From assembly GCF_001465835.2 (NCBI RefSeq), contig NZ_CP013661.2:1852501-1916500 (forward strand): DNA of 64,000 bases, given 5' to 3'. The translations under genes and the position numbers were made by a program. Below are positions 18,709-28,503 of the stretch, piece after piece (positions within the stretch are counted from its first letter, which is position 1; every line of letters begins with the position of its first letter). Origin of the DNA: Planococcus kocurii. GTDB lineage: Bacteria > Bacillota > Bacilli > Bacillales_A > Planococcaceae. A model generated the notes under the pieces. It saw nothing but the letters and a program-made list of their open reading frames with translations, searched no databases and was not told the DNA's origin.

Positions 18709-19551
18709 TCAGAATTTATGTGTTAAGCGTTGCAGATGAATGGTCAAATACATGACTTCCGCTTCATCTACCGGCTTATTCAATTGATTTTGCATGACTT
18801 TAATGAGCTTATAGGCAAGATTATAGCATACAGGATATTCACTTTTCAACATAGCAGCTAATTTATTTTCTTCACCAAGCAACGTGCCTTTTGCGGCTCG
18901 GTCAATCGCGCGGTGAAGGTGTTGAATGAGACGATGATAGTCAATATTGTTTTTTTCCAATTGAATATCAAGATTGTCTTCGATAATATTCACCATTTTT
19001 GAAATCAGCGCATGGTACCGATTGATGTCGCGTAAAGACTTATCTGTTACCGCACTGTGAATATGGAGCGCGATAAAACCAACTTCACCTTCTGGAAAAG
19101 AAACGCCTGTCCGCTCTTCCACCTTTGTCACAACGTCTTTGGCCACTAAGTATTCTTTTGGATACAGTGACTCAATTTCAAATAAAAAAGGATTGGAGAA
19201 TTGAATCTCTTTTTTCGCACGATTAATGGCGAACGCAATGTGATCAGTCAAAGCCACGTGGATATGCTCGTTCAATTGCTTATCCATTTTTTCCTCGATG
19301 AAAAGAAGGAGTTCATGAATAAAGATAAGGAGCTTTTCCTCAATATAAGGAAGTAGATTGACATATTGTTCCATTTCATTTTCGTCTTTTAGCAAAAATG
19401 TTTTATCTGCTTCGTCAAAAGGAATCGAATCTCCTTTTTTTCGATTGAATCCGAGGCCATTGCCAATTAATACGACTTCTTTATAGGTATCATGGTGGGC
19501 AATCACAACATTATTATTCAATACTTTTTGAATGATTAAAATTTGTTCCAT
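18709..19551 (-). CDS. glcT: GlcT-type PRD antiterminator
   Basis: RNA-binding antiterminator of the BglG/SacT family controlling ptsG. The N-terminal co-antiterminator domain (about 1-55, QILIIQKVLNNNVVIAHH...KEVVLIGNGLGFNRKKGD) is followed by two PRDs with conserved His residues (EVGFIALHIHSA, LIQHLHRAIDRA, VMYLTIHLQRL). The start at 19551 follows GGAGG. It lies directly upstream of ptsG in the same direction, as in Bacillus subtilis. Confidence 0.94.
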   Translation of the reverse strand: MEQILIIQKVLNNNVVIAHHDTYKEVVLIGNGLGFNRKKGDSIPFDEADKTFLLKDENEMEQYVNLLPYIEEKLLIFIHELLLFIEEKMDKQLNEHIHVALTDHIAFAINRAKKEIQFSNPFLFEIESLYPKEYLVAKDVVTKVEERTGVSFPEGEVGFIALHIHSAVTDKSLRDINRYHALISKMVNIIEDNLDIQLEKNNIDYHRLIQHLHRAIDRAAKGTLLGEENKLAAMLKSEYPVCYNLAYKLIKVMQNQLNKPVDEAEVMYLTIHLQRLTHKF

Positions 19552-19868
19552 ACTAGCCTCCATCTGCAGCTTCAACTTATGTAACAGCTGGATATTTCTT
19601 GCGTGTTAGGCGTATTTTCTGTGAACCATACGTAAAATTCGAAATTCCTCTTTCCGTCATTCTAACATTTTCTGTCTATTCGCAATAGAAATTTATTACG
19701 CTATATTCTAGAACTAAGGATATCTAGCTATTTGGATGCCTTAAAGAAGGTACCAGAGTTTTAATCGGTGTAGATACGGTAGGCGGCACGGCAGATTCAT
19801 TGAGTTTAAAAATAACAGGACGTATACTTGTATTAATTAGTTGTCTTTAATCAACAGGAGGTAATAAC

Positions 19869-20750
19869 GTGTCAATCAAACCTAAAGCCGTCTTTTTGGA
19901 CATGGACGGAACAATTTTAAATCACCACAACAAAGTGAGTGCAGAAACGAAACAAATTATAGATGAGCTGCGAAATGAAGGTATTTTCGTATTTGTGGCG
20001 ACAGGAAGGTCTTCTGCTGAACTGGTAGGGATGCTACCGGAAGGGTTTATGGTAGATGGCATCATTACCGCAAACGGCATGGCGGGTTACATTGGAAACG
20101 AAGTAGTTTTTGAGCACTCTCTTCCGCTGGATTTAGTAGAAGCCATCATCAAGAAAGCGCGTGAACATAAAATCTATTACGAACTTTTTCCGCATGGTCA
20201 ATCCCAGCAAGTATTAAAGCAGGACAAAGAATTTGTCGAAGCTGCAGTGCGCGATCCCAAGCCCGAATCGGTACAGACGAACGAATGGATTTCACGCCAA
20301 CAAGCAATCAAAGAAGATATTAGATGGGTAGAGGAACTAACAGAGAGTCATTTCTCCAAATTTTATTTTTTTGCAAGAACTCGCGATGAAATCGACAACT
20401 GGAAACAAGAGTTAGAAGAGCTACAAAAGCTTATGCAGTTTACGATGACTCCCTCTTCTCCAAATAATATGGAAGTAATGGTCGCGAATGTGAGCAAGGC
20501 GTCTGGAATCGCTCAAATGCTGGAACGCTTTGGGTTAATCGGCTGTGAAACACTCGCCATTGGAGACAGTGACAACGATGTGAAAATGTTCGAATACGTA
20601 TCTCACGCTGTAGCAATGAAAAACGCCCCCGCTCACATTCAAGCAGTAGTGGATGAAGTCACAGCGTTTACTTGTGATGAAAACGGTGTTTACCATTACC
20701 TGAAAACGAGTGTGTTGGCAAATATCGCTAAGAAATCACCAAGAGCTTAA
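19869..20750 (+). CDS. Cof-type HAD-IIB phosphatase
   Basis: Haloacid-dehalogenase superfamily hydrolase acting on small phosphorylated metabolites. Motif I is AVFLDMDGTIL (nucleophile DxD), motif II the T of VATGRSSAEL, and motif IV IGDSDNDVKMFEYV near the C-terminus; the large C2B cap lies between. 293 residues is normal. GTG start after AGGAGG. Substrate not predictable. The 19552-19868 upstream gap has no supportable gene. Confidence 0.9.
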   Translation: MSIKPKAVFLDMDGTILNHHNKVSAETKQIIDELRNEGIFVFVATGRSSAELVGMLPEGFMVDGIITANGMAGYIGNEVVFEHSLPLDLVEAIIKKAREHKIYYELFPHGQSQQVLKQDKEFVEAAVRDPKPESVQTNEWISRQQAIKEDIRWVEELTESHFSKFYFFARTRDEIDNWKQELEELQKLMQFTMTPSSPNNMEVMVANVSKASGIAQMLERFGLIGCETLAIGDSDNDVKMFEYVSHAVAMKNAPAHIQAVVDEVTAFTCDENGVYHYLKTSVLANIAKKSPRA

Positions 20751-20799
20751 AATAACCCAAACCGGAGATGTTTTCATTTTCCAGTTTGGGTTATTTTTT
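20750..20799. terminator. Terminator between the HAD gene and the convergent CDF gene
   Basis: AAATAACCCAAAC / GTTTGGGTTATTT 13 bp perfect stem with T run; serves convergent genes. Confidence 0.88.
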
Positions 20800-20813
20800 A
20801 TGAAACCACGAAA

Positions 20814-21797
20814 CTATTGGTTATCTTTAGGAGAGATACTGCTCCATGTATCAATATCATCATCGTCGTCAAATTCAATAATAACATCTGTTACATTTTT
20901 TACGCTTTCTTTTATTTTCTTCTCAATATAATTTCGAATATCATCTGCTTCTTTAATGGTCATATTGGAATCTACTTCAACTTTGAGTTCAACATGAAGA
21001 CTTTCACCTTCTTTAATGACGTCCAGATCTTGAATATCGTTGATGTGTGGATGTTGTAAAATTCGAGCACCCATCCGTGCCTGCATTTTCACATCAGCTA
21101 CACCAAGTGCACCGGCTGCATTATCCATAAAGATACGACCGACTACCAAAACAAGTGCAACACCAATAATAATCGAAGCGTAGCCTGTCGCACTATGGAA
21201 AGGTGTATATGTCGCAACGATAATTGCCAGCATGGCGAGGACCGCTCCACCAACTGCAACGTTGTCTTCTAAAAAGACCAATTTCGAAGCAGGTTTAGCA
21301 TCTTTCACGTGTTTATAGCTTTCTGGAATCAATTTAAATCCTTTAACTTGTTCTTTTGGAAGGTGCTCCGTAATTTCTTTCATGGCTTTATAAAGAACAG
21401 CAGCTTCAAGAAGCGCCGAAGCACCCAATACACCAATATTCAACCAAAACCAATCTTCTGAATGTGTAGCATTCGAAATGTGATGAATTCCCTCAACAAT
21501 TGTTTCATAAGCTAAGACAGCAACAATCAATACGGCACCGAGCAGGACGAGATTGACCAAACGTCCAAATCCTCCAGGAAATTTTTCTGTGGGTTCTTTC
21601 TTACTCAATGCGGAGCCGATAAACACAAAAAATTGATTGGCGGCATCACCAAAACTATGCATCATTTCAGCAAACATCGCGACATTCCCAGTAATCATAT
21701 AGGCTGCCGTCTTGATGATGGCAACGACACTATTAATAACGGCTGCCCATAAAGCCGACCTTGTACCGAATTTCATCAATCCGAAAAGTTCCCTCAT
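20814..21797 (-). CDS. Cation diffusion facilitator metal exporter
   Basis: Membrane antiporter exporting a divalent metal. Five or six hydrophobic segments in the first about 230 residues. The transport-site motif is MHSFGDAANQ in helix 2 (canonical H/D-x3-D). A cytoplasmic C-terminal domain (about 245-310) has the ferredoxin-like fold residues GARILQHPHINDIQDLDV...LHVELKVEVD. The C-terminus is acidic (five consecutive Asp), which might modulate metal binding. Metal identity (Zn, Mn, Fe or Co) not readable. Confidence 0.88.
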   Translation of the reverse strand: MRELFGLMKFGTRSALWAAVINSVVAIIKTAAYMITGNVAMFAEMMHSFGDAANQFFVFIGSALSKKEPTEKFPGGFGRLVNLVLLGAVLIVAVLAYETIVEGIHHISNATHSEDWFWLNIGVLGASALLEAAVLYKAMKEITEHLPKEQVKGFKLIPESYKHVKDAKPASKLVFLEDNVAVGGAVLAMLAIIVATYTPFHSATGYASIIIGVALVLVVGRIFMDNAAGALGVADVKMQARMGARILQHPHINDIQDLDVIKEGESLHVELKVEVDSNMTIKEADDIRNYIEKKIKESVKNVTDVIIEFDDDDDIDTWSSISPKDNQ

Positions 21798-22001
21798 ACT
21801 ATTTTCTCCTTCCAGCCATGAGACATTGATAATTTACCATTAGTTAATTCGATTCCCTCAGTCCCGAAGTTGAAACACAGAGCAGTTGGCAGAGAACAAT
21901 AAAACGGTGAAAATCTGATGAGCAATCAAAAAAGAAAACCGTTCCATATGGGTGTATACTGTTACAATACGTAAAACAAGCGCGTGTTTGGAGGAAAAAG
22001 G

Positions 22002-23051
22002 ATGTTTAGCAATATTTCAGTAAATGATTTGATGCCTTTAAGTGAACAGAAAAAGATGGTGCTAATCGATGTCAGGTCGCCATCGGAGTATAAGAATTTT
22101 TCAATACCAGGCAGCATCAATATTCCTTTTTTCGATGATACAGAACGAGCAGAAATTGGAACTCTTTATAAGCAAGCGAGTGTGGAAGCTGCAAAAGTAC
22201 GAGGTCTGGAGATTATATCAGCTAAATTACCAGAATTTGTTCAACGGTTTAAGCAGGTTGAAGGCAGCAAAACGGTCTTTTGCTGGCGCGGTGGCATGCG
22301 TAGCCGCACTACAGCTACACTTTTGTCATTAATGGACGTTCACGTCAGTCGCTTAGAGGGCGGAATTCGCGAATACCGCAGATGGGTTGTGAGCCAGCTC
22401 GACCAGCCAGAAGCGCCTTTTAAAGCATATGTATTGAACGGCTTAACCGGTACAGGTAAAACAAGAATTTTAAAAGCTTTGGAAAAGCAGGGCTATCCGG
22501 TTATCGATTTAGAAGGATTGGCCAATCATAAAGGTTCGATTTTCGGTCATATTGGCGTTGAGCCACATAATCAGAAAATGTTTGATTCGCTGCTAGTCCA
22601 GCAATGCCGAGAGCTAGAGAAATCTCCATTTATTCTTTTTGAAGCCGAAAGCGCGAGAATCGGGAAAATTGTCATTCCGAGTTGGCTAACAGAATTGAAA
22701 GCCAATAGCGTTCAACTGATCATCGACATGCCCATGGAAGAACGAATCAAAGAAATTATTGAAGATTACCGTCCAGTGGAATACCAAGCCGAGTGTATCG
22801 CAGCTTTTCAACGAATCAAAACACGGATGCCTTTAAACATTTCAAAGCAAATTGAAGTAGCTTTAGAAGTCGGTGAATTTCCCTCTGCAGTAAGATTGCT
22901 GCTGGAGTATTATTACGATTCACGCTATCAACATACAGGTCTTCAATATCCTGATGCGCAAAAAAAAGTACTGCAAGTTAGGAATTTAGAAGAAGCCATT
23001 GAAGCGATAAAAAAACAGATTCCGAAAATTGAAGAATCTCCAATCATATAA
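22002..23051 (+). CDS. mnmH: tRNA 2-selenouridine synthase MnmH/SelU
   Basis: Replaces sulfur by selenium at the wobble 2-thiouridine of certain tRNAs; a geranylated intermediate is known for the family. The N-terminal rhodanese domain has the active Cys in FCWRGGMRSRT (about 94). The C-terminal half has a P-loop (LNGLTGTGKTRIL). ATG start at 22002 after GGAGGAA; the GTG 18 bp upstream would overlap the ribosome binding site. No selD (selenophosphate synthase) is visible in this window. Confidence 0.93.
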   Translation: MFSNISVNDLMPLSEQKKMVLIDVRSPSEYKNFSIPGSINIPFFDDTERAEIGTLYKQASVEAAKVRGLEIISAKLPEFVQRFKQVEGSKTVFCWRGGMRSRTTATLLSLMDVHVSRLEGGIREYRRWVVSQLDQPEAPFKAYVLNGLTGTGKTRILKALEKQGYPVIDLEGLANHKGSIFGHIGVEPHNQKMFDSLLVQQCRELEKSPFILFEAESARIGKIVIPSWLTELKANSVQLIIDMPMEERIKEIIEDYRPVEYQAECIAAFQRIKTRMPLNISKQIEVALEVGEFPSAVRLLLEYYYDSRYQHTGLQYPDAQKKVLQVRNLEEAIEAIKKQIPKIEESPII

Positions 23052-23076
23052 ATGATAAGTAACTTTTAAAATCAAA

Positions 23077-23117
23077 AAAAATCTCCCCAACGTCTTGTTG
23101 GAGGGGATTTTCTTTAA
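23077..23117 (+). terminator. Terminator after mnmH
   Basis: AATCTCCCCAAC...GTTGGAGGGGATTTTCTTT, imperfect stem with a bulge and T-rich tail. Confidence 0.65.
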
Positions 23118-23221
23118 CTATCAAAGTCGAACAGGTAGAGAAGTTGATTCACCCTCCGCAGTCGGGGATAATAAAGACAACTGTCACCGGTATTCGAGTG
23201 TCCTGGAAAGGAACTACTATC

Positions 23222-26200
23222 ATGAATTTTTCACTTAATGAAATAAAAATAAAAAAATTATGCGGAATCGCGGCTTATAAAAAAGGCAAAAGCTTTATTC
23301 AAGCTGGAAAAATTCGGCTATTGCTAGATTTGAGTGATGACCGACTGATAAAAGCTGTTGTTACAGGACGTAATGAATTTTACGTGAGCGTTGAACAACA
23401 GGAGGATGGTGAAATCCTCGCTTCTTGTAGCTGTCCACCGGTAGGTTTTGTGCAGACCTATTGCCATCATATTGCAGGAGTTTTACTAGCGATAGATGAC
23501 ATGCAACAACGTGAGAATCCAGCTGTGAAAATGTTGGATTTGTTTGCGCGACAGAAGAATGGGACGAAAGGACGCCAATATTTTGATAAACGGCAATTGC
23601 TTCACATTGAATTTAGTTTGTTGCCGGTGATGTCGGGAGAAAACGATCACGCACTCGCCTTACGAGTCGCTGCGGGTATTGAACATTTAGCAACTATTGG
23701 TGATCTCGATACGTTTTTAAAGGCGGTCAGAGCGGAAGAAACTTATAGCGAGTCTACTGGCTTTTATTACTCACCGGAAGAGCATCGTCTGCAAGACGAA
23801 ACCACAACAGTGCTCGATTATTTAGCAAGGACTCGACTTGCTGGCGCAGTAAGAACAGAAGGCACAGAACTGCTAGTCATGGCAGCTCCGGATTGGGAGC
23901 GGTTATTGCCGTTACTTCAAGCCGCACCTTACGTCAAACTTGTTAGAGACCGAGTCATTACGGACGGCATTCGCGTGGAAAAAGAATTGCCTTTGTCTTT
24001 TCATTTTGCTGAGCATCGTTCTGGAGGGTTCCGGCTAGATGTTGAAGGACTCGAAGAAGTGCTAATTCTAAAAGATTATGAAATGGCAATTGCGGATGAG
24101 GCATTGTTCTATTTGGCCGAAGAAGACGCTAGACACTTAACAGAACTAAAGGAATTTCTGCCAAACTCCGTTGATCAGTTGCTTATCTCAGCACAAGAAA
24201 TCGATCATTTCATGGCGACAGTCGTACCTGGACTAGAACGTTTGGGAAACGTGTATATTGCAGACGCAGTAGCAGATCGATTAGTGAAAACGCCTCTTCG
24301 TGCCAAATTATTCCTCGATCGCATTAAACATCGCTTACTAGCCGGAGTGGAATTCCATTATGGCCACTTAGTTATTAATCCATGTGAAGAAGCAGAAGGT
24401 GGACCTCGCCATTATCCGGGGATCCGTAGACAACGTCACCAAGAACAAGATATTCTACAAATTATGAAAGACAGTGAGTTTACACAAACCGATGGCGGCT
24501 TCTATATGCAAGACGAGGAAGCGGAGTATCATTTTCTCTATCACGTTATGCCTGTGCTCGAAGAATTGATGCAGGTATTTGCAACAACTGCTGTAAAAAT
24601 GCGCGTTCAAAAAAAATATGGTGGTCCGAAAGTAAAGGTGGAAATAAGTGAACGTACAGATTGGCTAGAGTTCCGCTTTGACTTACAAGACATTCCAGAA
24701 TCTGAAATCAAGAAAATTTTGGAGGCGTTAGAAGAGAAACGACCATTTTACCGAATCCCTAACGGAACGTTAATGTCTTTAGAAACACAACAATTCCTTG
24801 AGTTGAGTGATTTTTTACGTGACTTGGCTGTTACTGCAACTAATTTTGGAAGAGAAGAGATCCGAATTCCATTGATCCATGGGTTGCAAGTAGTCGCTTC
24901 ACTAGAAGATGGACAATTGCTCGATCCAGGCGCAGATTTTTCCAGTTTGTTGCAAAGTTTGAATCGTCCAGAAAAATTGACTACAGATATACCAGAAAGT
25001 TTAAATGGAGTTCTTCGAGATTATCAGGAAGCCGGCTTTCGTTGGCTTAAGCTGCTCGCGAAATACCAATTCGGTGGTATTTTGGCTGATGACATGGGGC
25101 TTGGAAAAACCTTGCAAAGCATCGCTTTTATCGTATCGGTACTCCCCGAGATTCGGAAGCAGCGGCAACCTGTACTCGTAGTTGCTCCTTCGTCGCTAGT
25201 TTACAATTGGCTGAACGAACTAGCTAAATTTGCACCAAGCATTAAAGCTGGCATTATAGACGGTGACAAAAGACAAAGAGCTTTGTCGATTAAAAAAATG
25301 CAAGAGTCGGACGTTATCATTACTTCTTACCCTTTAATGCGCATGGATCAAGTGCTATACCGAGATCAACGCTTTCATACTTTGTTTTTGGACGAAGCCC
25401 AGGCTTTTAAAAATCCGGTTACGCAAACAGCAAAAGCAGTTAAGGCGATTCAAGCAGATTACCGATTTGCATTGACCGGAACCCCAATTGAAAACTCTTT
25501 AGACGAATTGTGGTCGATTTTCAACGTGATATTTCCTGAACTTCTCCCAAATCGTAGGCTGTTTAGCGAAATGAGACGTGACAGCATCAAAAAACGAGTT
25601 CGACCATTTATTTTGCGGCGCATCAAAGCAGAGGTGTTAACAGAACTTCCAGATAAAGTAGAAACGATTCGATTTTCAGAACTACAAAAAGAACAAAAAC
25701 AATTATACGCTGCGTACTTAGCTGAATTAAAACAAGATGCGCTGAAGCATTTAAACAAAGATAGCTTTCAAAAAAACCGAATTCGAATTTTGGCAGGTCT
25801 TACGAGGTTGCGTCAATTGTGCTGCCATCCGGCATTATTTGTGGAAGACTATAATGGAGGATCTGCTAAGTTTGACCAACTGATGGAGCTCATAGAGGAA
25901 TGCCGACTGACTGGCCGGCGTGTGCTAGTCTTTTCACAGTTTACTAAGATGCTCGGCATGATTGGTCATCAATTAACAAAAGAAGGGGTCTCTTACTTTT
26001 ATTTGGATGGTCAAACGCCGCCAGCGGAACGAGTAGACTTATGCACACGTTTTAATGAGGGTCAAGGTGAGTTATTTTTGATTTCTTTAAAAGCGGGGGG
26101 CACCGGTTTGAATTTAACAGGTGCGGATACAGTGGTGTTGTATGATCTTTGGTGGAACCCAGCTGTCGAGCAACAAGCAGCAGATCGTGCCCATCGGATG

Positions 26201-26374
26201 GGACAAAAAAAGGAAGTTCAAGTTGTCCGATTAATTGCTAAGGGGACTATTGAAGAGAAAATCAATGAACTGCAAATGAAAAAGAAAAACTTGATTGATG
26301 ATGTAATCCAATCGGGGGAAGAACCGTTAAAGGCGATGTCGGCAGAGGATATCCGAGAAATTTTGATGACATAG
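23222..26374 (+). CDS. SWIM-domain SNF2/RapA-type helicase
   Basis: DNA-dependent ATPase of the SNF2 family, about 1050 residues. The N-terminal SWIM zinc domain (CSCPPVGFVQTYCHHIAGVL, about residues 65-85) is followed by a bacterial SNF2-helicase-associated region. The motor domains are Walker A ADDMGLGKTLQS at about 625, DEAQ box LFLDEAQAFKN, and C-terminal motifs VLVFSQFTKML, GGTGLNLTGADTV and DRAHRMGQ. Family members remodel nucleoprotein or transcription complexes; the exact role is unknown. ATG at 23222 follows GGAAAGGA; the longer frame starts on a TTG with no ribosome binding site. Confidence 0.92.
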   Translation: MNFSLNEIKIKKLCGIAAYKKGKSFIQAGKIRLLLDLSDDRLIKAVVTGRNEFYVSVEQQEDGEILASCSCPPVGFVQTYCHHIAGVLLAIDDMQQRENPAVKMLDLFARQKNGTKGRQYFDKRQLLHIEFSLLPVMSGENDHALALRVAAGIEHLATIGDLDTFLKAVRAEETYSESTGFYYSPEEHRLQDETTTVLDYLARTRLAGAVRTEGTELLVMAAPDWERLLPLLQAAPYVKLVRDRVITDGIRVEKELPLSFHFAEHRSGGFRLDVEGLEEVLILKDYEMAIADEALFYLAEEDARHLTELKEFLPNSVDQLLISAQEIDHFMATVVPGLERLGNVYIADAVADRLVKTPLRAKLFLDRIKHRLLAGVEFHYGHLVINPCEEAEGGPRHYPGIRRQRHQEQDILQIMKDSEFTQTDGGFYMQDEEAEYHFLYHVMPVLEELMQVFATTAVKMRVQKKYGGPKVKVEISERTDWLEFRFDLQDIPESEIKKILEALEEKRPFYRIPNGTLMSLETQQFLELSDFLRDLAVTATNFGREEIRIPLIHGLQVVASLEDGQLLDPGADFSSLLQSLNRPEKLTTDIPESLNGVLRDYQEAGFRWLKLLAKYQFGGILADDMGLGKTLQSIAFIVSVLPEIRKQRQPVLVVAPSSLVYNWLNELAKFAPSIKAGIIDGDKRQRALSIKKMQESDVIITSYPLMRMDQVLYRDQRFHTLFLDEAQAFKNPVTQTAKAVKAIQADYRFALTGTPIENSLDELWSIFNVIFPELLPNRRLFSEMRRDSIKKRVRPFILRRIKAEVLTELPDKVETIRFSELQKEQKQLYAAYLAELKQDALKHLNKDSFQKNRIRILAGLTRLRQLCCHPALFVEDYNGGSAKFDQLMELIEECRLTGRRVLVFSQFTKMLGMIGHQLTKEGVSYFYLDGQTPPAERVDLCTRFNEGQGELFLISLKAGGTGLNLTGADTVVLYDLWWNPAVEQQAADRAHRMGQKKEVQVVRLIAKGTIEEKINELQMKKKNLIDDVIQSGEEPLKAMSAEDIREILMT

Positions 26375-26460
26375 TCAATTTGAATCGCCACAAGGTCTTT
26401 TCTGAAAAGGAATTTTCGAGTTGAATTTGATAAAATGGAAAGAAGAGATGAGGTGTTGAT

Positions 26461-27075
26461 ATGGATCCACAAAGTATGCTGAAAAAAGTAAAAAACCGCA
26501 CTCCTGAAGTTTTAGGAAATAAGGAATTTTCGAAATACGCAATTCTTTTACCTCTTATCGAAAAAGATGGAGAAATCCATGTCCTCTTTGAAGTTCGTTC
26601 TTACGATCTTAGAAATCAGCCCGGAGAAATTTGTTTTCCAGGTGGGAAAATTGATTTTCAGGATCAGACAGAAGAAGACACGGCAGTCCGTGAAACAATT
26701 GAAGAATTGGGAATAGAACGAGCAGAAATCTCAGATATCTATCCGTTGGACTATATCGTTTCGCCTTTTGGCATGATCGTCTACACATTCGCTGGTGTGA
26801 TTAATCCAGAAACGGCATTCACTCCTAATCCACCGGAAGTTGACAGCATTTTTACGGTGCCACTATCTTTTTTCTTGGAAAAGGAACCGAAAATCTATCG
26901 TGTCAATTTTGATATCCAACCAGAAGAAAGTTTTCCTTTTGATTTGATTGCTGGAGGCGAAAACTACAATTGGCGAACACGCCAGGTAGATGAGTATTTT
27001 TACATTTATGGTGACAAAGTCATTTGGGGATTAACTGCCAAGATTCTGGCACACTTTATTGAGATCATTCGCTGA
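26461..27075 (+). CDS. NUDIX hydrolase, CoA pyrophosphatase type
   Basis: Hydrolyses CoA or related diphosphates. The CoA-specific motif LRNQPGEICFPGGKID runs directly into the Nudix box, whose metal-binding end is AVRETIEELGI (RExxEE). Length 204, typical of the NudL/YeaB type. ATG start after GAGGTG. Independent of neighbours as far as can be seen. Confidence 0.9.
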   Translation: MDPQSMLKKVKNRTPEVLGNKEFSKYAILLPLIEKDGEIHVLFEVRSYDLRNQPGEICFPGGKIDFQDQTEEDTAVRETIEELGIERAEISDIYPLDYIVSPFGMIVYTFAGVINPETAFTPNPPEVDSIFTVPLSFFLEKEPKIYRVNFDIQPEESFPFDLIAGGENYNWRTRQVDEYFYIYGDKVIWGLTAKILAHFIEIIR

Positions 27076-27218
27076 ATGGTCTTTTTTTTTTGAAAAAACA
27101 GGTCTTTTATCATGATTTTAGAATAATGCATAGAGAAGCTATTAAAGAAGAGAATGAACGTGTATAATTATTCATATAACTGATAATTATAATTATTTTG
27201 ATAGAAGGAGTCCTGACA

Positions 27219-28292
27219 ATGACAACACAGCAACTTGAAGTTATTAACAATACCAGCAAAAAAGAAAAGCCGGTGAAAGACCAAGTGCCATTCGGGACTA
27301 CCTTTACAGATCATATGTATATGCTCGAATACCAAACAGAAAAAGGCTGGTATGATCCTAAAATTGTACCCTATGGACCCATTAGCTTAGATCCGGCAGC
27401 GATGATCTTCCATTACGGTCAAACAGTTTTTGAAGGCATGAAGGCTTATCATACAGAAGACGGCCGCATTCTATTATTCCGTCCTGAGAAAAACTTTGAA
27501 CGTCTCAATCTTTCTAGCGAACGTCTAAGCATTCCAGCAATCGATGAGCAACTAGCGCTCGAGCATTTAATGCAATTAGTCAAACTGGAAAAAGAGTGGG
27601 TACCCAAAACGCCTGGAACTTCTCTTTATATCCGCCCTTATATTATTTCAACAGATGCAAATTTGGCAGTCGGACCTTCTCAAACCTATAAATATATGGT
27701 CATTTTGTCGCCGGTAGGCTCTTATTTCTCAGGCGGTCTTCAGCCAGTAGTCATTCATGTAGAAGAGAAATTTACTCGCGCTGTCAAAGGCGGAACGGGG
27801 ATGGCCAAAACAGCAGGAAACTATTCGTCAGGCTACCAAGCACAAGCAGATGCTAAAAAAGAAGGCAACGCGGATGTCTTGTGGCTCGATGGTGTTGAGA
27901 AAAAATACATTGAAGAAGTTGGCAGCATGAACATCTTCTTCAAAATAAATGGGGAAGTCGTAACACCTGAGTTAAATGGTAGTATCTTAAAAGGCATTAC
28001 GCGCATGTCCATTATTGAATTGCTCGGCACATGGGGAATCGCTGTAACAGAAAAACGCGTTTCTATTGATGAGTTGTATGAAGCTTATGAAGCGGGCCAC
28101 GTAGAAGAAGTCTTTGGTACAGGTACAGCTGCAGTTATCTCACCGGTAGGAGAACTAAACTACAAAGGTAAAAAAATGATCGTTAATAACCATGAAATTG
28201 GTGAGTTGTCACAGAAGCTATACGATACGATTACGGGAATCCAAACAGGAAAAATTGAAGATACACTTGGTTGGACAGTAGAAGTAAAATGA
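27219..28292 (+). CDS. ilvE: Branched-chain amino acid aminotransferase
   Basis: PLP enzyme interconverting Leu, Ile and Val with their 2-oxo acids. Class IV fold with HYGQTVFEGMKAY near the N-terminus. The PLP-lysine region is GMAKTAGNYSSGYQAQADAKKEG, and the family signature is EEVGSMNIFFKING. 357 residues from the ATG after AGAAGGAG. Start is clear; the TTG at 27198 precedes the ribosome binding site. Confidence 0.96.
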   Translation: MTTQQLEVINNTSKKEKPVKDQVPFGTTFTDHMYMLEYQTEKGWYDPKIVPYGPISLDPAAMIFHYGQTVFEGMKAYHTEDGRILLFRPEKNFERLNLSSERLSIPAIDEQLALEHLMQLVKLEKEWVPKTPGTSLYIRPYIISTDANLAVGPSQTYKYMVILSPVGSYFSGGLQPVVIHVEEKFTRAVKGGTGMAKTAGNYSSGYQAQADAKKEGNADVLWLDGVEKKYIEEVGSMNIFFKINGEVVTPELNGSILKGITRMSIIELLGTWGIAVTEKRVSIDELYEAYEAGHVEEVFGTGTAAVISPVGELNYKGKKMIVNNHEIGELSQKLYDTITGIQTGKIEDTLGWTVEVK

Positions 28293-28318
28293 AAAAATCT
28301 TTTTAATCGCTCTATTTC

Positions 28319-28372
28319 AACCCATAGCTGTTAGCTTATCCATTGTGATAAACTAATAGCTATGGGTTTTTT
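28319..28372 (+). terminator. Terminator of ilvE
   Basis: AACCCATAGCT...AGCTATGGGTT with inner TTAG/CTAA pairing, and T6. Confidence 0.9.
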
Positions 28373-28503
28373 AGTTATGTCATTCATAAAACTTACAGAG
28401 ACAAACTGAGTTTTTATCACAAAACAGAAAATGTCACTGCGTGCAGCTGACTAAAGCTTGCTTAGCATAGATAAGTAATAGAAGAAAAGAAGGTGTAAAA
28501 CGA

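Noticed and set aside
19740-19850. Open stretch reading LKEGTRVLIGVDTVGGTADSL upstream of the HAD gene
   Set aside because: About 37 codons, bounded by a stop, with no start codon or ribosome binding site; could be a remnant but not supportable as a gene.
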